Of a stretch of 64,000 bases of DNA, positions 25,432-34,464 are shown piece by piece. The stretch's first letter is position 1, and each line of letters begins with the position of its first letter. This DNA comes from an uncultured Lachnospiraceae bacterium (lineage in GTDB: Bacteria; Bacillota; Clostridia; Lachnospirales; Lachnospiraceae). The notes below the pieces were generated by a model. That model was given only the letters and a program-made list of their open reading frames with translations, made no database searches and was not told where the DNA came from. Where the stretch lies: the NCBI GenBank assembly GCA_934438085.1, contig CAKSBC010000004.1:1-64000 (forward strand), given 5' to 3'. The translations under genes were made by a program, and so were the position numbers.

Positions 25432-26733
25432 ATGGCATTCAATAAAAAGCCTGTTACAGGCATGAGAGATATACTTCCGGCAGAAATGGAAGTAAGGATA
25501 AAGCTTCAGGGCATTATCAGAGAAACATATTCAAGATACGGCTTTACGGAGATCGAAACTCCGCTTGTTGAGCATATAGGAAACCTTACTTCAAAGCAGG
25601 GCGGAGAAAACGAGAAGCTTATCTTTAAGATCCTTAAGCGCGGGGATAATTTAAGAAGAGGTCTTGCAAAGATCAGAGAAGGTGCGGATAACGAGGAAGA
25701 AGCGTTTGATGCTCTTACAGAGGAAGGCTTAAGATATGACCTGACACTTCCGCTTTCAAGATATTATGCTGCAAACTCAGCTTCACTTCCACAGCCTTTC
25801 AAGGCACTGCAGATGGGGCCGGTATTCAGGGCGGATCGTCCGCAGAAGGGTCGTTTCAGACAGTTCATGCAGTGCGACATTGATATTTTGGGAGATGCGA
25901 CCAATCTTGCAGAAAAGGAGCTTATGCTTGCAACCAGCGAAGCACTCGAAAAGATAGGTTTTTCAAAATATAACTTCTATATAGTTATTAATGACAGACG
26001 TTTCCTTTTTGAGCTTATAAAGTATGCAGGTATGGATGAGGCAAAGGCTGAGGAAATACTCATAACTCTTGATAAGGCAGATAAGATAGGCGCAGACGGC
26101 GTAGATAAAGAGCTTATGGACATGGGCTGCAGCGAGGAAGAGACCAGGCGATTAAGAGAGATCCTTGACAGCTTCACTACAGATGCTGCAGGTGTAAGAG
26201 CATTTGCAGCTAAGATAGGCAGTGAAGAAGCATTATCAGCAGGTGAGAATGTTGCCGATATCATGGAATCTGTTGCCGGAGTAAGCGGAAGAAAGATAGA
26301 TGTGAGATTTGATCCTACTCTTGTCAGAGGAATGGGTTATTATACAGGAACGATATTCGAGATAAAGACAGAGGCCTTCGGATCATCTGTAGGCGGCGGC
26401 GGACGCTACGACAAAATGGTAGGAAGGTTCACCGGACAGAATGTTCCGGCGGTAGGCTTTTCAATAGGATTTGAACGTATAATGACTATACTTATGGATT
26501 CTGATATGAGTGAGCTTATTTCCTCTGACTCTAAATGCGCATGGCTTATAGAAAAGGGAATGCCTGCTGACAGACTTGCTCAGATATTTGACGAGGCCGG
26601 AAAAGAAAGAGCAAACGGCAGACAGATACTTACCGTATGGATGGCAAAGAACAAAAAGTTCCAGAAGGACAATCTTACGGCACAGGGCTACAAAGAGTTC
26701 AGAGACATTTACAGAGAAGAGCTTAAACACTAA
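25432..26733 (+). CDS. hisS: Histidine-tRNA ligase
   Basis: Class II aminoacyl-tRNA synthetase charging tRNA-His. 433 residues. GMRDILP is near the N-terminus, motif 2 is in LRYDLTLPLSRY and FRADRPQKGRFRQF, the histidine-specific segment reads VRGMGYYTG near 300, and motif 3 lies in VGFSIGFER near 343. The C-terminal anticodon-binding domain is present but short. GGAGG lies 4-5 nt before the ATG. aspS follows by 87 nt, the usual hisS-aspS pair. Confidence 0.95.
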   Translation: MAFNKKPVTGMRDILPAEMEVRIKLQGIIRETYSRYGFTEIETPLVEHIGNLTSKQGGENEKLIFKILKRGDNLRRGLAKIREGADNEEEAFDALTEEGLRYDLTLPLSRYYAANSASLPQPFKALQMGPVFRADRPQKGRFRQFMQCDIDILGDATNLAEKELMLATSEALEKIGFSKYNFYIVINDRRFLFELIKYAGMDEAKAEEILITLDKADKIGADGVDKELMDMGCSEEETRRLREILDSFTTDAAGVRAFAAKIGSEEALSAGENVADIMESVAGVSGRKIDVRFDPTLVRGMGYYTGTIFEIKTEAFGSSVGGGGRYDKMVGRFTGQNVPAVGFSIGFERIMTILMDSDMSELISSDSKCAWLIEKGMPADRLAQIFDEAGKERANGRQILTVWMAKNKKFQKDNLTAQGYKEFRDIYREELKH

Positions 26734-26820
26734 TACAGCTTTTATATAACAGACCATATATGCTTACGGCAAAGTATATGAGCCGAAGCGAAAGATAAAC
26801 ATATACAGGAGATAAAAGTC

Positions 26821-28620
26821 ATGGCAGAAAGCATGCAGGGGCTTAAGAGAACTGCAAGATGTGCAGAGTTTACGGTTGGGGATATTGGCAAAACTGTCAC
26901 AGTCATGGGATGGGTACAGAAGACCAGAAATAAGGGCGGTCTTGTATTCACTGATGTAAGAGACAGAAGCGGTATCATTCAGGTGATATTTGAGGAAGAG
27001 ATCTGCGGAAGCGAGGTATTTGCAAAGGCAGGCTCACTTCATAACGAGTATTGCATCGCGGTAGTAGGTGATGTCAGAAGCCGTGGTACAGATGCCAATA
27101 CCAATATTGCAACAGGTGCTATAGAGATAGAGGCAAAGGAGCTGCGCATATTAAGTGAGTCAGCTACACTGCCTTTCCAGATAGAGGATGAGACCAATAC
27201 AAGAGAAGAGCTCAGACTTAAATACAGATACCTTGATTTAAGAAGGGGACCGCTTCAAAAGAATATAGCACTTCGTTCAAAGTTAGCTATGAGCGTAAGA
27301 AACTATATGGCAGAGAACGGCTTCTTGGAGATCGAAACACCGACCTTCATCAAGTCAACTCCTGAGGGAGCACGTGATTACCTCGTGCCTTCAAGAGTTC
27401 ATCAGGGCGAGTTTTATGCACTTCCTCAGTCTCCGCAGCTTTTAAAGCAGCTTCTTATGGTATCAGGCTTTGACAGATACTTCCAGCTTGCACGCTGCTA
27501 CAGAGATGAGGACTTAAGAGCTGACAGACAGCCTGAGTTCACACAGATAGATATGGAGCTTTCATTTGCCGATGTTGATACAGTTATCGCAGTCAATGAG
27601 GGTCTTATAAAGCGTATGTTCAAGGATGTTTTAAATGTAGATGTTGAGCTTCCTATAGAGCGTATGACATGGCAGACAGCTATGGATGTATACGGTTCGG
27701 ATAAGCCTGATCTTCGTTTCGGACTTCCTATTCAGGATGTATCAGATGCAGTAAGGGATACAGAATTTGCTGTATTTAAGGGTGCGCTTGAAGCAGGCGG
27801 TGCAGTAAGAGCCATAAGAGTTCCGGGACAGGGACATATGCCTAGAAAGAAGATCGATGCGCTTGTTGAGGTGGCAAAGCTCTTCGGAGGCAAGGGACTT
27901 GCATATCTTTGTGTAAATGCTGCCGATGACGGTTCACATAAATGCTCATTCGCAAAGTTTATGACTCCTGAGCAGCTTGACAGGATCATTGAGGCTGTAG
28001 GGGCAGAGAAGGGCGACCTTATCGTATTTGCGGCAGACAAGCTTAATATAGTAAGAAATGTGCTCGGAAATGTTCGCCTTGAGCTCGGAAAGTCACTTGA
28101 TCTTATCGATAAGAGCGCATGGCGCTTTGTATGGGTTACAGAGTTCCCGCTTTTAGAGTGGAGCGAGGAAGAGAACCGCTTTACAGCAATGCACCATCCT
28201 TTCACAGCACCTATGGATGAGGACTGGCAGTATATCGATTCTGATCCGGGCAGAGTAAGAGCAAAGGCTTATGATATCGTACTTAACGGAACCGAGATAG
28301 GCGGAGGTTCTGTACGTATCCATCAGGCAGATATTCAGGAGAAAACGCTCGAGGTTCTCGGATTCACACCTGAAAGAGCAAATGAGCAGTTCGGCTTCCT
28401 GCTTGAAGCATTCAAATACGGAGTACCGCCTCACGCAGGTCTTGCATACGGTCTTGACAGAGTTGCTATGTGGATGGCAGGCGCAGAGAGCATCAGAGAT
28501 GTTATGGCATTCCCTAAGCTTAAGGATGCATCAGATGCTATGATGGGAGCTCCGGCAAAGGTCGACGAGCAGCAGCTTAAGGATCTTGCAATCTGCATAG
28601 ACATCCCTGAGGAGGAATAA
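26821..28620 (+). CDS. aspS: Aspartate-tRNA ligase
   Basis: 599 residues, the long bacterial type with an N-terminal OB fold, a class IIb catalytic core and the GAD insertion (about 290-400). Motif 2 is in YFQLARCYRDEDLRADRQ (about 220-237), QPEFTQIDME follows, and motif 3 is GLAYGLDRVAMW near 540. Whether it is discriminating (Asp only) or also misacylates tRNA-Asn cannot be read off reliably. AGGAGA precedes the ATG. A terminator follows. Confidence 0.96.
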   Translation: MAESMQGLKRTARCAEFTVGDIGKTVTVMGWVQKTRNKGGLVFTDVRDRSGIIQVIFEEEICGSEVFAKAGSLHNEYCIAVVGDVRSRGTDANTNIATGAIEIEAKELRILSESATLPFQIEDETNTREELRLKYRYLDLRRGPLQKNIALRSKLAMSVRNYMAENGFLEIETPTFIKSTPEGARDYLVPSRVHQGEFYALPQSPQLLKQLLMVSGFDRYFQLARCYRDEDLRADRQPEFTQIDMELSFADVDTVIAVNEGLIKRMFKDVLNVDVELPIERMTWQTAMDVYGSDKPDLRFGLPIQDVSDAVRDTEFAVFKGALEAGGAVRAIRVPGQGHMPRKKIDALVEVAKLFGGKGLAYLCVNAADDGSHKCSFAKFMTPEQLDRIIEAVGAEKGDLIVFAADKLNIVRNVLGNVRLELGKSLDLIDKSAWRFVWVTEFPLLEWSEEENRFTAMHHPFTAPMDEDWQYIDSDPGRVRAKAYDIVLNGTEIGGGSVRIHQADIQEKTLEVLGFTPERANEQFGFLLEAFKYGVPPHAGLAYGLDRVAMWMAGAESIRDVMAFPKLKDASDAMMGAPAKVDEQQLKDLAICIDIPEEE

Positions 28621-28653
28621 TAAGTCAGGGAATCAATGCTGCATGCATTAATG

Positions 28654-28703
28654 AAAAGGCATACGACATCCGATAATTTTTGAGTGAAGTATGCCTTTTT
28701 TAT
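28654..28703 (+). terminator. Terminator of hisS-aspS
   Basis: Stem aaaaggcata / tatgcctttt (28654-28663 with 28690-28699), 26-nt loop, then a T run. Confidence 0.8.
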
Positions 28704-28726
28704 AAATAAAGTATAGAATTGATCGA

Positions 28727-29296
28727 ATGAATAAAAGAGAATTTCTTCAGAAACTGACTGAATATCTTTCATATGAGCTTCCGCAAAGATATGTGGAGAA
28801 GAATGTCAGGTATTACAGCGATTATATAGATGATGAGCTCGGCAGGGGGAGAACATCGAAGGACATCCTTGATGACCTCGGTGAGCCTCAGCTCATAGCA
28901 AAAAGTATTATAGATGCCGCAAAATCAGGAAGCGACGGTATTCCGAATACACCTGACGATGTTGATTTCACAGATGAGGTCTACGGAGGCGGCAATGTAC
29001 CGGGATCCGGCAGCAGCGGATTTGGCTCTTCATACGATAACGGATCCGGCTCTTACGGGGCTGACAGCACGGGAAGCTTCGGTCAGCAGGGAACGAACGG
29101 AAACGGCATGAATCCGAATTCAGGCGGATGGCATGTATATACGACAGGCAACGGATGCTTCGGCGGAATATTAGTATTCCTGATTATGATGTGCCTGTTT
29201 TCAGTAATAGGAGCGGCATTAAAGTTCCTGAGTCCGGTATTGGCACCGCTTTTTGTTGTGCTTCTTATAATGTGGCTGCTCGGAAGAAGGAGATAG
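28727..29296 (+). CDS. DUF1700 (HAAS-domain) membrane protein
   Basis: 189 residues. The N-terminal 70 residues, opening MNKREFLQKLTEYLSY and containing RYYSDYIDDEL and LGEPQLIAKSII, are the helical HAAS/DUF1700 domain. A Gly/Ser/Asn-rich linker of about 65 residues follows, then two membrane segments at the C-terminus and a final GRRR. DUF1700 proteins often pair with PadR regulators; none is seen here. The start has no strong ribosome site. The next gene begins 4 nt after its stop. Confidence 0.8.
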   Translation: MNKREFLQKLTEYLSYELPQRYVEKNVRYYSDYIDDELGRGRTSKDILDDLGEPQLIAKSIIDAAKSGSDGIPNTPDDVDFTDEVYGGGNVPGSGSSGFGSSYDNGSGSYGADSTGSFGQQGTNGNGMNPNSGGWHVYTTGNGCFGGILVFLIMMCLFSVIGAALKFLSPVLAPLFVVLLIMWLLGRRR

Positions 29297-29299
29297 TTG

Positions 29300-29878
29300 A
29301 TGAAATATCTTATAGCATCTGATATACACGGTTCGGAGTATTGGTGCGGGAAAATGCTTAAGGCCTTTGAGGATGAGCATGCGGATGCCTTTGTTTTCCT
29401 CGGAGATATCCTGTATCACGGTCCGAGAAATGATCTTCCGGAAGAATATCTTCCGAAGAAGGTAATCACAGAGCTCAATGCGCTCAAGGACAAGATTTAT
29501 GTCTGCATGAGAGGAAACTGTGATGCCGAGGTTGACGAAATGGTGCTTGACTTCCCGTTAGTACCGGGATGCAAGCGTATAACCTTAAATGACAGACTGT
29601 TTTATATCACACACGGACATAAGGTAAATGCAAACGGAGAAGGTGAACACCTTCCGGCAGGCTTAGGAGACGGAGACATTTTACTGCACGGTCATACTCA
29701 CATACCTTCAGCTGATAAGGTCTCAGTAGGAGATAAATGCTTTTATCTTCTTAACCCGGGCTCAACGAGCATACCTAAGGGCGGTTATAAAAACAGCTAT
29801 GCGATCCTTGATGATGAGCTTAAGTTTACAGTTAAGGATTTTGAGGGAAACGTTATAAAAGAAATAGAACTTAAATAA
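29300..29878 (+). CDS. YfcE-type metallophosphoesterase
   Basis: 192 residues. Calcineurin-like fold with SDIHGS (about 7-12), GDILYHGPRN (about 34-43), RGNCDAEV (about 73-80), ITHGHKV and LLHGHTHIP, in the YfcE/MJ0936 order. YfcE acts on phosphodiesters in vitro; the physiological substrate is not settled. I start at the ATG 29300, with GGAG 7 nt before, rather than the adjacent TTG. Confidence 0.88.
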   Translation: MKYLIASDIHGSEYWCGKMLKAFEDEHADAFVFLGDILYHGPRNDLPEEYLPKKVITELNALKDKIYVCMRGNCDAEVDEMVLDFPLVPGCKRITLNDRLFYITHGHKVNANGEGEHLPAGLGDGDILLHGHTHIPSADKVSVGDKCFYLLNPGSTSIPKGGYKNSYAILDDELKFTVKDFEGNVIKEIELK

Positions 29879-29897
29879 GATTTACATATGATATACA

Positions 29898-29940
29898 GCG
29901 GCCTGCACCATTAAAAGCGGTACAGGCTGCATGTGTTTTA
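29898..29940 (+). terminator. Imperfect hairpin, possible weak terminator
   Basis: gcggcctg pairs with caggctgc (one G-T) and the stem continues acc/ggt after a mismatch; ATGTGTTTT follows. It lies between the phosphodiesterase and methyltransferase genes. Confidence 0.4.
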
Positions 29941-29957
29941 TCAGGATAGGAAGGCAG

Positions 29958-31145
29958 ATGGCAGGAAGATCCGAAACATACGAATTCATAGCCCCATGTC
30001 ATTTCGGACTGGAGGCATGCACAAAAAAGGAGATAATGAGGCTCGGCTATGAAATAAGCGAGGTCTCGGACGGCAAGGTGAGCTTTAAGGGAGACGCACA
30101 GGCTATATGCCGTTCCAACATTTTTATGCGCACAACAGAACGCGTACTGCTTAAGGTGTGCGAATTCAAGGCCTATACATGGGATGAGCTTTTTGAGCTG
30201 GTGTATGCCGTAAGCTGGGAGGATCTGATACCATGGAACGGCCGTATCTGGGTGGCTAAGGCTGCATCGGTAAAATCAAAGCTTTTTTCACCGAGAGATT
30301 TCCAGACAATAATACAGAAGGCCATAGTAAAGAGACTGCAGAAGGCATACAAAAGAGAAGGCGAAAGACTTCCTATGGACGGCGCGGACTATGCCTTAAG
30401 AGTTTCTGCCTATAAGGATGTCATTACAATTGGAATAGATACGAGCGGAGACAGCCTTCATAAAAGGGGCTACCGTAAGCTTACCGCAAAGGCGCCTATA
30501 ACCGAGACATTGGCAGCAGCTCTTTTAATGCTTACACCGTGGAGAAATGACAGAATACTTGTGGATCCGTTCTGCGGCTCAGGAACATTCTGCATAGAGG
30601 CTGCGATGATGGCTGCAAATATCGCTCCGGGAATGGAGAGAAATTTTGCAGCTACAAGATGGTCAAATATCATGGACAAGACTCTGTGGTATGCGGCATA
30701 TGATGAGGCAAGGGACTTAAAGTCAGACGGACTTAAGCAATACGGCGAGCATACAGATATACAGGGCTATGATATAGACCCAGAGGTGCTTTACGCCGCG
30801 AGAGAAAATGCGGAAAGGGCCGGTGTCAGGGATCTGATACATTTTCAGTCAAGAGATGTTGCTCTTTTAAGTCATCCGAAAAAATACGGACTTATTGTTA
30901 CGAATCCGCCGTATGGGGAGAGACTTGAAGAAAAAGAGGATCTTCCGGAGCTTTATAAGGCCTTGGGAGATCGCTATGCGGCACTTGATGACTGGAGCAT
31001 GTATGTTATTACAGCATGGGAGGATGCCGAAAAATATCTCGGCAGGAAGGCGGACAAAAACAGAAAGATATATAACGGTATGATGAAGACCTACTTCTAT
31101 TCATACCTCGGAGCAAAGCCGCCTGCTTTAAGTAAGGAGCGCTGA
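29958..31145 (+). CDS. THUMP-domain rRNA (guanine-N2) methyltransferase
   Basis: 395 residues from the ATG at 29958 (AGGAAGG just before; an ORF start at 29931 lies inside a hairpin and adds unrelated residues). A ferredoxin-like plus THUMP RNA-binding region occupies about 1-160, then a Rossmann methyltransferase domain. DPFCGSGTFCIEAAMMA (about 199-215) is the SAM-binding motif and TNPPYGERL (about 315) the catalytic N-P-P-Y motif of N2-guanine methylases. Closest to the RlmL N-terminal half and B. subtilis YpsC. Confidence 0.88.
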   Translation: MAGRSETYEFIAPCHFGLEACTKKEIMRLGYEISEVSDGKVSFKGDAQAICRSNIFMRTTERVLLKVCEFKAYTWDELFELVYAVSWEDLIPWNGRIWVAKAASVKSKLFSPRDFQTIIQKAIVKRLQKAYKREGERLPMDGADYALRVSAYKDVITIGIDTSGDSLHKRGYRKLTAKAPITETLAAALLMLTPWRNDRILVDPFCGSGTFCIEAAMMAANIAPGMERNFAATRWSNIMDKTLWYAAYDEARDLKSDGLKQYGEHTDIQGYDIDPEVLYAARENAERAGVRDLIHFQSRDVALLSHPKKYGLIVTNPPYGERLEEKEDLPELYKALGDRYAALDDWSMYVITAWEDAEKYLGRKADKNRKIYNGMMKTYFYSYLGAKPPALSKER

Positions 31146-31325
31146 AAAATATAATTCAGCAGTTATTCGGACACCAATGCTAACAAATGTATACATTTTA
31201 ACTACTGTTTTGTATTTTTAATCGAAAATTTACATATTTTTTACATAATCTATGGACTTAATCTGCTTTTAGCGTTATCTTTTAAAAGGTAATTCGAAAG
31301 CAAATTATCCATAATATAAAGTTTT

Positions 31326-31943
31326 ATGAGAATCGTATTTGCGACCGGCAATGCCGGAAAGATAAGAGAAATTAAAGATATACTTGATGATACAGGGGCT
31401 GAGGTTTATTCGCTTAAGGATCTTTCGCTCACTGCAGAGGCCGAAGAAAACGGAACAGATTTCGGCACAAATGCATTCATCAAGGCGGACGAAATATATA
31501 AAAAGCTTAACAGCTTAGGACAAATGAATGACACTGTAGTCATGGCTGATGACAGCGGACTGTGCATAGATCATCTCGGAGGAGAGCCGGGAGTGCATTC
31601 GGCAAGATTCATGGGCCATGATACGGATTACAGCATAAAGAATGCGGCAATACTTGCAAAGCTTGACGGCGTCCCTGACGAAGAAAGGGGCGCACAGTTC
31701 GTGTGCCATATCTGTGCTATAGACGAAAACGGCGTAAGATATGATGCAGAGGACGAAATGCCGGGAATGATAGCGCACGAGTCAAGGGGAAGAGAGGGAT
31801 TCGGATACGATCCTATATTTTATCTTCCTGAGCTTGGAAAGACCTCGGGAGAGCTTTCTGAGGAAGAAAAAAACGCTATTTCCCACAGAGGCAAGGTGCT
31901 GCGCAGCATGAAGCGTATACTTAGAGACAAGGGAATATTATAA
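31326..31943 (+). CDS. rdgB: Non-canonical purine NTP pyrophosphatase (RdgB/HAM1)
   Basis: Hydrolyses ITP, dITP and XTP to monophosphates, keeping deaminated purines out of DNA and RNA. 205 residues. FATGNAGKIREI (4-15), ADDSGLCID (about 74-82), GFGYDPIF (about 158-165) and SHRGKVL (about 186-192) are all family marks. The 180-nt upstream gap is A+T-rich. No Shine-Dalgarno site precedes the ATG; a TATA-rich stretch ends about 6-8 nt before it. Confidence 0.94.
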   Translation: MRIVFATGNAGKIREIKDILDDTGAEVYSLKDLSLTAEAEENGTDFGTNAFIKADEIYKKLNSLGQMNDTVVMADDSGLCIDHLGGEPGVHSARFMGHDTDYSIKNAAILAKLDGVPDEERGAQFVCHICAIDENGVRYDAEDEMPGMIAHESRGREGFGYDPIFYLPELGKTSGELSEEEKNAISHRGKVLRSMKRILRDKGIL

Positions 31944-32080
31944 CAGAAAAAGAGACTGGATAAACACTGGTTTTGGGGAAGAAATCGTATTGAATACTGC
32001 CACTCTTAACGGGGCATACGGCAGGCTCAAATAAATACCAAATGATAATGCAAACAGAGCGTTATGAAAGGAAACCAAAA

Positions 32081-33292
32081 ATGTGTAAGCTAAACCAGAA
32101 GACCGTTGATGACATTAATGCCAGGGACAAGAGGATCCTTGTCAGATGTGACTTCAATGTGCCTATGAAGGACGGCGTCATTACCGATGACAACCGTATC
32201 ACAGCAGCAATTCCTACTATCAAAAAGCTTATTAATGACGGAGGCAAGATCATCCTCTGCTCACATATGGGCAAGCCTAAGGGCAAGGCAGTTGCAGAAC
32301 TTTCACTTGCACCTGTAGCAAGCAGACTGTCTGAGCTTTTAGAGCAGGAGGTTACATTTATATCCGATATTAATGTAACAGGCAAGAGGGCAAAGGATGC
32401 TGCAGCGGCTATGAAGCCGGGTGATGTGATCCTGCTTGAAAACACAAGATTCAGAGCTGAGGAAGAAAAGAACGATCCTAATTTCTCAAAGGAGCTTGCA
32501 GATCTCTGCGATATCTATGTTAATGATGCATTCGGTACCGCACATCGTGCACACTGCTCAACTGTAGGTGTTGCCGAATATGTTGAGGAATCAGCTATCG
32601 GCTATCTTATGAAGAAGGAATTAGAATATCTCGGCGGAGCCGTAGAGGAGCCTGAAAGACCGTTCGTTGCGATCCTTGGCGGAGCAAAGGTAGCCGAAAA
32701 GCTCGGAGTTATCTCAACTCTTCTTGAGGAGTGCGATACACTCATCATCGGAGGCGGAATGGCCTATACCTTTATTAAGGCACAGGGTCATGAGGTTGGA
32801 AAATCTCTTCTTGATGAGACGAAGATCGAATATTGCAGAGAGATGATGGAAAAGGCCAAGAAACTCGGAAAAGAGCTTGTTCTTCCTGTAGATACTACAG
32901 TGGCAGAGGATTTCCCTTCTCCTATAGATGCACATATAGATATAGAATATGTAGACAGTCATAATATACCGAGAAACAGAATGGGACTCGATATCGGACC
33001 TAAGACCATGGAGCTTTTTGCTGATGCCGTAAAGCACGCAAAGACAGTCCTTTGGAACGGACCGATGGGTGTATTTGAGAACCCTGAGCTTTCAGCCGGT
33101 ACACTTGCTGTAGCAAAGGCTCTCACAGAAACAGATGCTATAACCATCGTTGGCGGCGGAGATTCTGTTTCTGCAGTTAAATCTCTCGGATATGCTGATA
33201 AAATGTCACATGTTTCTACCGGCGGCGGAGCTTCATTAGAGTTCTTAGAGAACAGAACACTTCCGGGAATCGAAGCTGTACAGACAAAGTAA
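32081..33292 (+). CDS. pgk: Phosphoglycerate kinase
   Basis: Glycolytic ATP-forming step from 1,3-bisphosphoglycerate. 403 residues from the ATG at 32081, which has AAAGGAA 7 nt upstream; an in-frame ATG at 32042 is less likely. RCDFNVPMKDG (about 22-32), GKPKGK, the hinge GGAKVAEKLG (about 202-211) and the nucleotide loop GGGDSVSAV (about 367-375) are conserved. A strong terminator separates it from tpiA. Confidence 0.97.
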   Translation: MCKLNQKTVDDINARDKRILVRCDFNVPMKDGVITDDNRITAAIPTIKKLINDGGKIILCSHMGKPKGKAVAELSLAPVASRLSELLEQEVTFISDINVTGKRAKDAAAAMKPGDVILLENTRFRAEEEKNDPNFSKELADLCDIYVNDAFGTAHRAHCSTVGVAEYVEESAIGYLMKKELEYLGGAVEEPERPFVAILGGAKVAEKLGVISTLLEECDTLIIGGGMAYTFIKAQGHEVGKSLLDETKIEYCREMMEKAKKLGKELVLPVDTTVAEDFPSPIDAHIDIEYVDSHNIPRNRMGLDIGPKTMELFADAVKHAKTVLWNGPMGVFENPELSAGTLAVAKALTETDAITIVGGGDSVSAVKSLGYADKMSHVSTGGGASLEFLENRTLPGIEAVQTK

Positions 33293-33313
33293 TATTAAAT
33301 ATTTAATTAATGC

Positions 33314-33348
33314 AAAAAGGCTGCTGCAGAGCTTGCAGCGGCCTTTTT
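33314..33348 (+). terminator. Terminator of pgk
   Basis: 15-bp stem (33314-33328 with 33334-33348, one T-G wobble), 5-nt loop gagct. The 5' arm begins AAAAA and the 3' arm ends TTTTT, so it could work in both directions. Confidence 0.9.
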
Positions 33349-33422
33349 CTAAGAAAAAGAGCTTTGAAAAGCTGTTGAATAAAATAGAATTCGAAGCTTA
33401 GGATACCGTAAGAGGTGATGAT

Positions 33423-34166
33423 ATGAGAAGAAGAATAGTAGCCGGAAACTGGAAAATGAATATGACTCCGAGTGAGGCAGTCGTATTGTGCGAAAAGCTT
33501 AAGGGACTTGTAAATAATCCTGATGTCGATGTTGTTTACTGTGTGCCTGCTATAGATATCATGCCTGTAGCGGAGGCTGTAAAGGGGACTTTGGTCAAGC
33601 TCGGAGCTGAAAATATGTACTTTGAGGAAAAGGGTGCATATACAGGTGAAATTTCAGCAGCAATGCTCAAGGATGCCGGTGTAAGCTATGTTATTTTAGG
33701 CCATTCTGAGCGCCGCATGCTTTTCGGAGAAACAGACGAAGCTATTAATAAAAAGATGAAAAAGGCCATAGAATACGACCTCACACCTATAATGTGCTGC
33801 GGAGAAACTCTTAAGCAGAGGGAAGATGGCATTACACTCAGCCACATAAGATCACAGGTTAAGGCAGGCTTTGAAGGCATTAAGGCAGAGGATGCCGAAA
33901 ACTGTGTGATAGCCTATGAGCCTATCTGGGCAATAGGAACAGGAAAGACTGCAACAAGCGAGCAGGCCGAAGAGGTATGCCGTGCTATAAGAGAATGCAT
34001 AGCAGAGCTCTACGGAGCTAAGGTTGCCGATAAGCTGAGAGTTCAGTACGGCGGATCTGTCAATGCTTCAAATGCAGCAGAGCTTTTTAATATGCCTGAC
34101 ATTGACGGCGGACTTGTAGGCGGAGCTTCATTAAAGGAAGAATTCGGAAGCATTGTGAATGCTTAA
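33423..34166 (+). CDS. tpiA: Triose-phosphate isomerase
   Basis: Interconverts dihydroxyacetone phosphate and glyceraldehyde 3-phosphate. 247 residues. Catalytic residues are in NWKMN (Lys near 11), LGHSERR (His near 96), YEPIWAIGTGKTA (Glu near 167 with the mobile loop), then YGGSV and GGLVGGASL. AGAGGTGATG lies before the ATG. A separate unit from pgk because of the terminator between them. Confidence 0.97.
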   Translation: MRRRIVAGNWKMNMTPSEAVVLCEKLKGLVNNPDVDVVYCVPAIDIMPVAEAVKGTLVKLGAENMYFEEKGAYTGEISAAMLKDAGVSYVILGHSERRMLFGETDEAINKKMKKAIEYDLTPIMCCGETLKQREDGITLSHIRSQVKAGFEGIKAEDAENCVIAYEPIWAIGTGKTATSEQAEEVCRAIRECIAELYGAKVADKLRVQYGGSVNASNAAELFNMPDIDGGLVGGASLKEEFGSIVNA

Positions 34167-34194
34167 AGTAAAGTAAGATCAGGGCAAAATTACG

Positions 34195-34231
34195 TCCCTC
34201 TGTATTCTGCATGGATATGCGGTCTGCAGAG
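34195..34231 (+). terminator. Possible terminator of tpiA
   Basis: ccctctg / cagaggg arms with an inner tctgca repeat, followed by GCTTTAG; a short T run makes it weak. Confidence 0.45.
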
Positions 34232-34323
34232 GGGCTTTAGATTTAAAATGCAAAAAACCGGATCATATATGGAATCAATGTAAAATCGGAGCCTGTATTT
34301 TGATAGTGTTTCGAAACGGAAAT

Positions 34324-34352
34324 TTGTAAAATTGCCATAAATATGATAAAGT
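34324..34352 (+). promoter_or_regulatory. Promoter of tRNA-Arg
   Basis: TTGTAA (34324-34329), 17-nt spacer, TAAAGT (34347-34352), about 10 nt before the mature tRNA 5' end. A 10-nt palindrome gtttcgaaac lies just upstream. Confidence 0.55.
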
Positions 34353-34362
34353 TATTAATCGG

Positions 34363-34434
34363 GTTCCCATAGTGTAACGGATAACACGATAGCCTCCGGA
34401 GCTGTTGATAGCGGTTCGATTCCGCTTGGGAACG
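34363..34434 (+). tRNA. tRNA-Arg (CCG)
   Basis: 72 nt. Acceptor stem gttccca / tgggaac with discriminator g, D-arm gtgt...acac, anticodon stem atagc/gctgt with loop ctccgga giving anticodon CCG (34396-34398), and T-arm agcgg-ttcgatt-ccgct. It reads CGG, a codon that is scarce in the genes here. No CCA is encoded. No terminator separates it from the metallophosphoesterase gene 30 nt on. Confidence 0.92.
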
Positions 34435-34464
34435 TTAAGAGTTTAAAGGAAATTCTTTACTTAA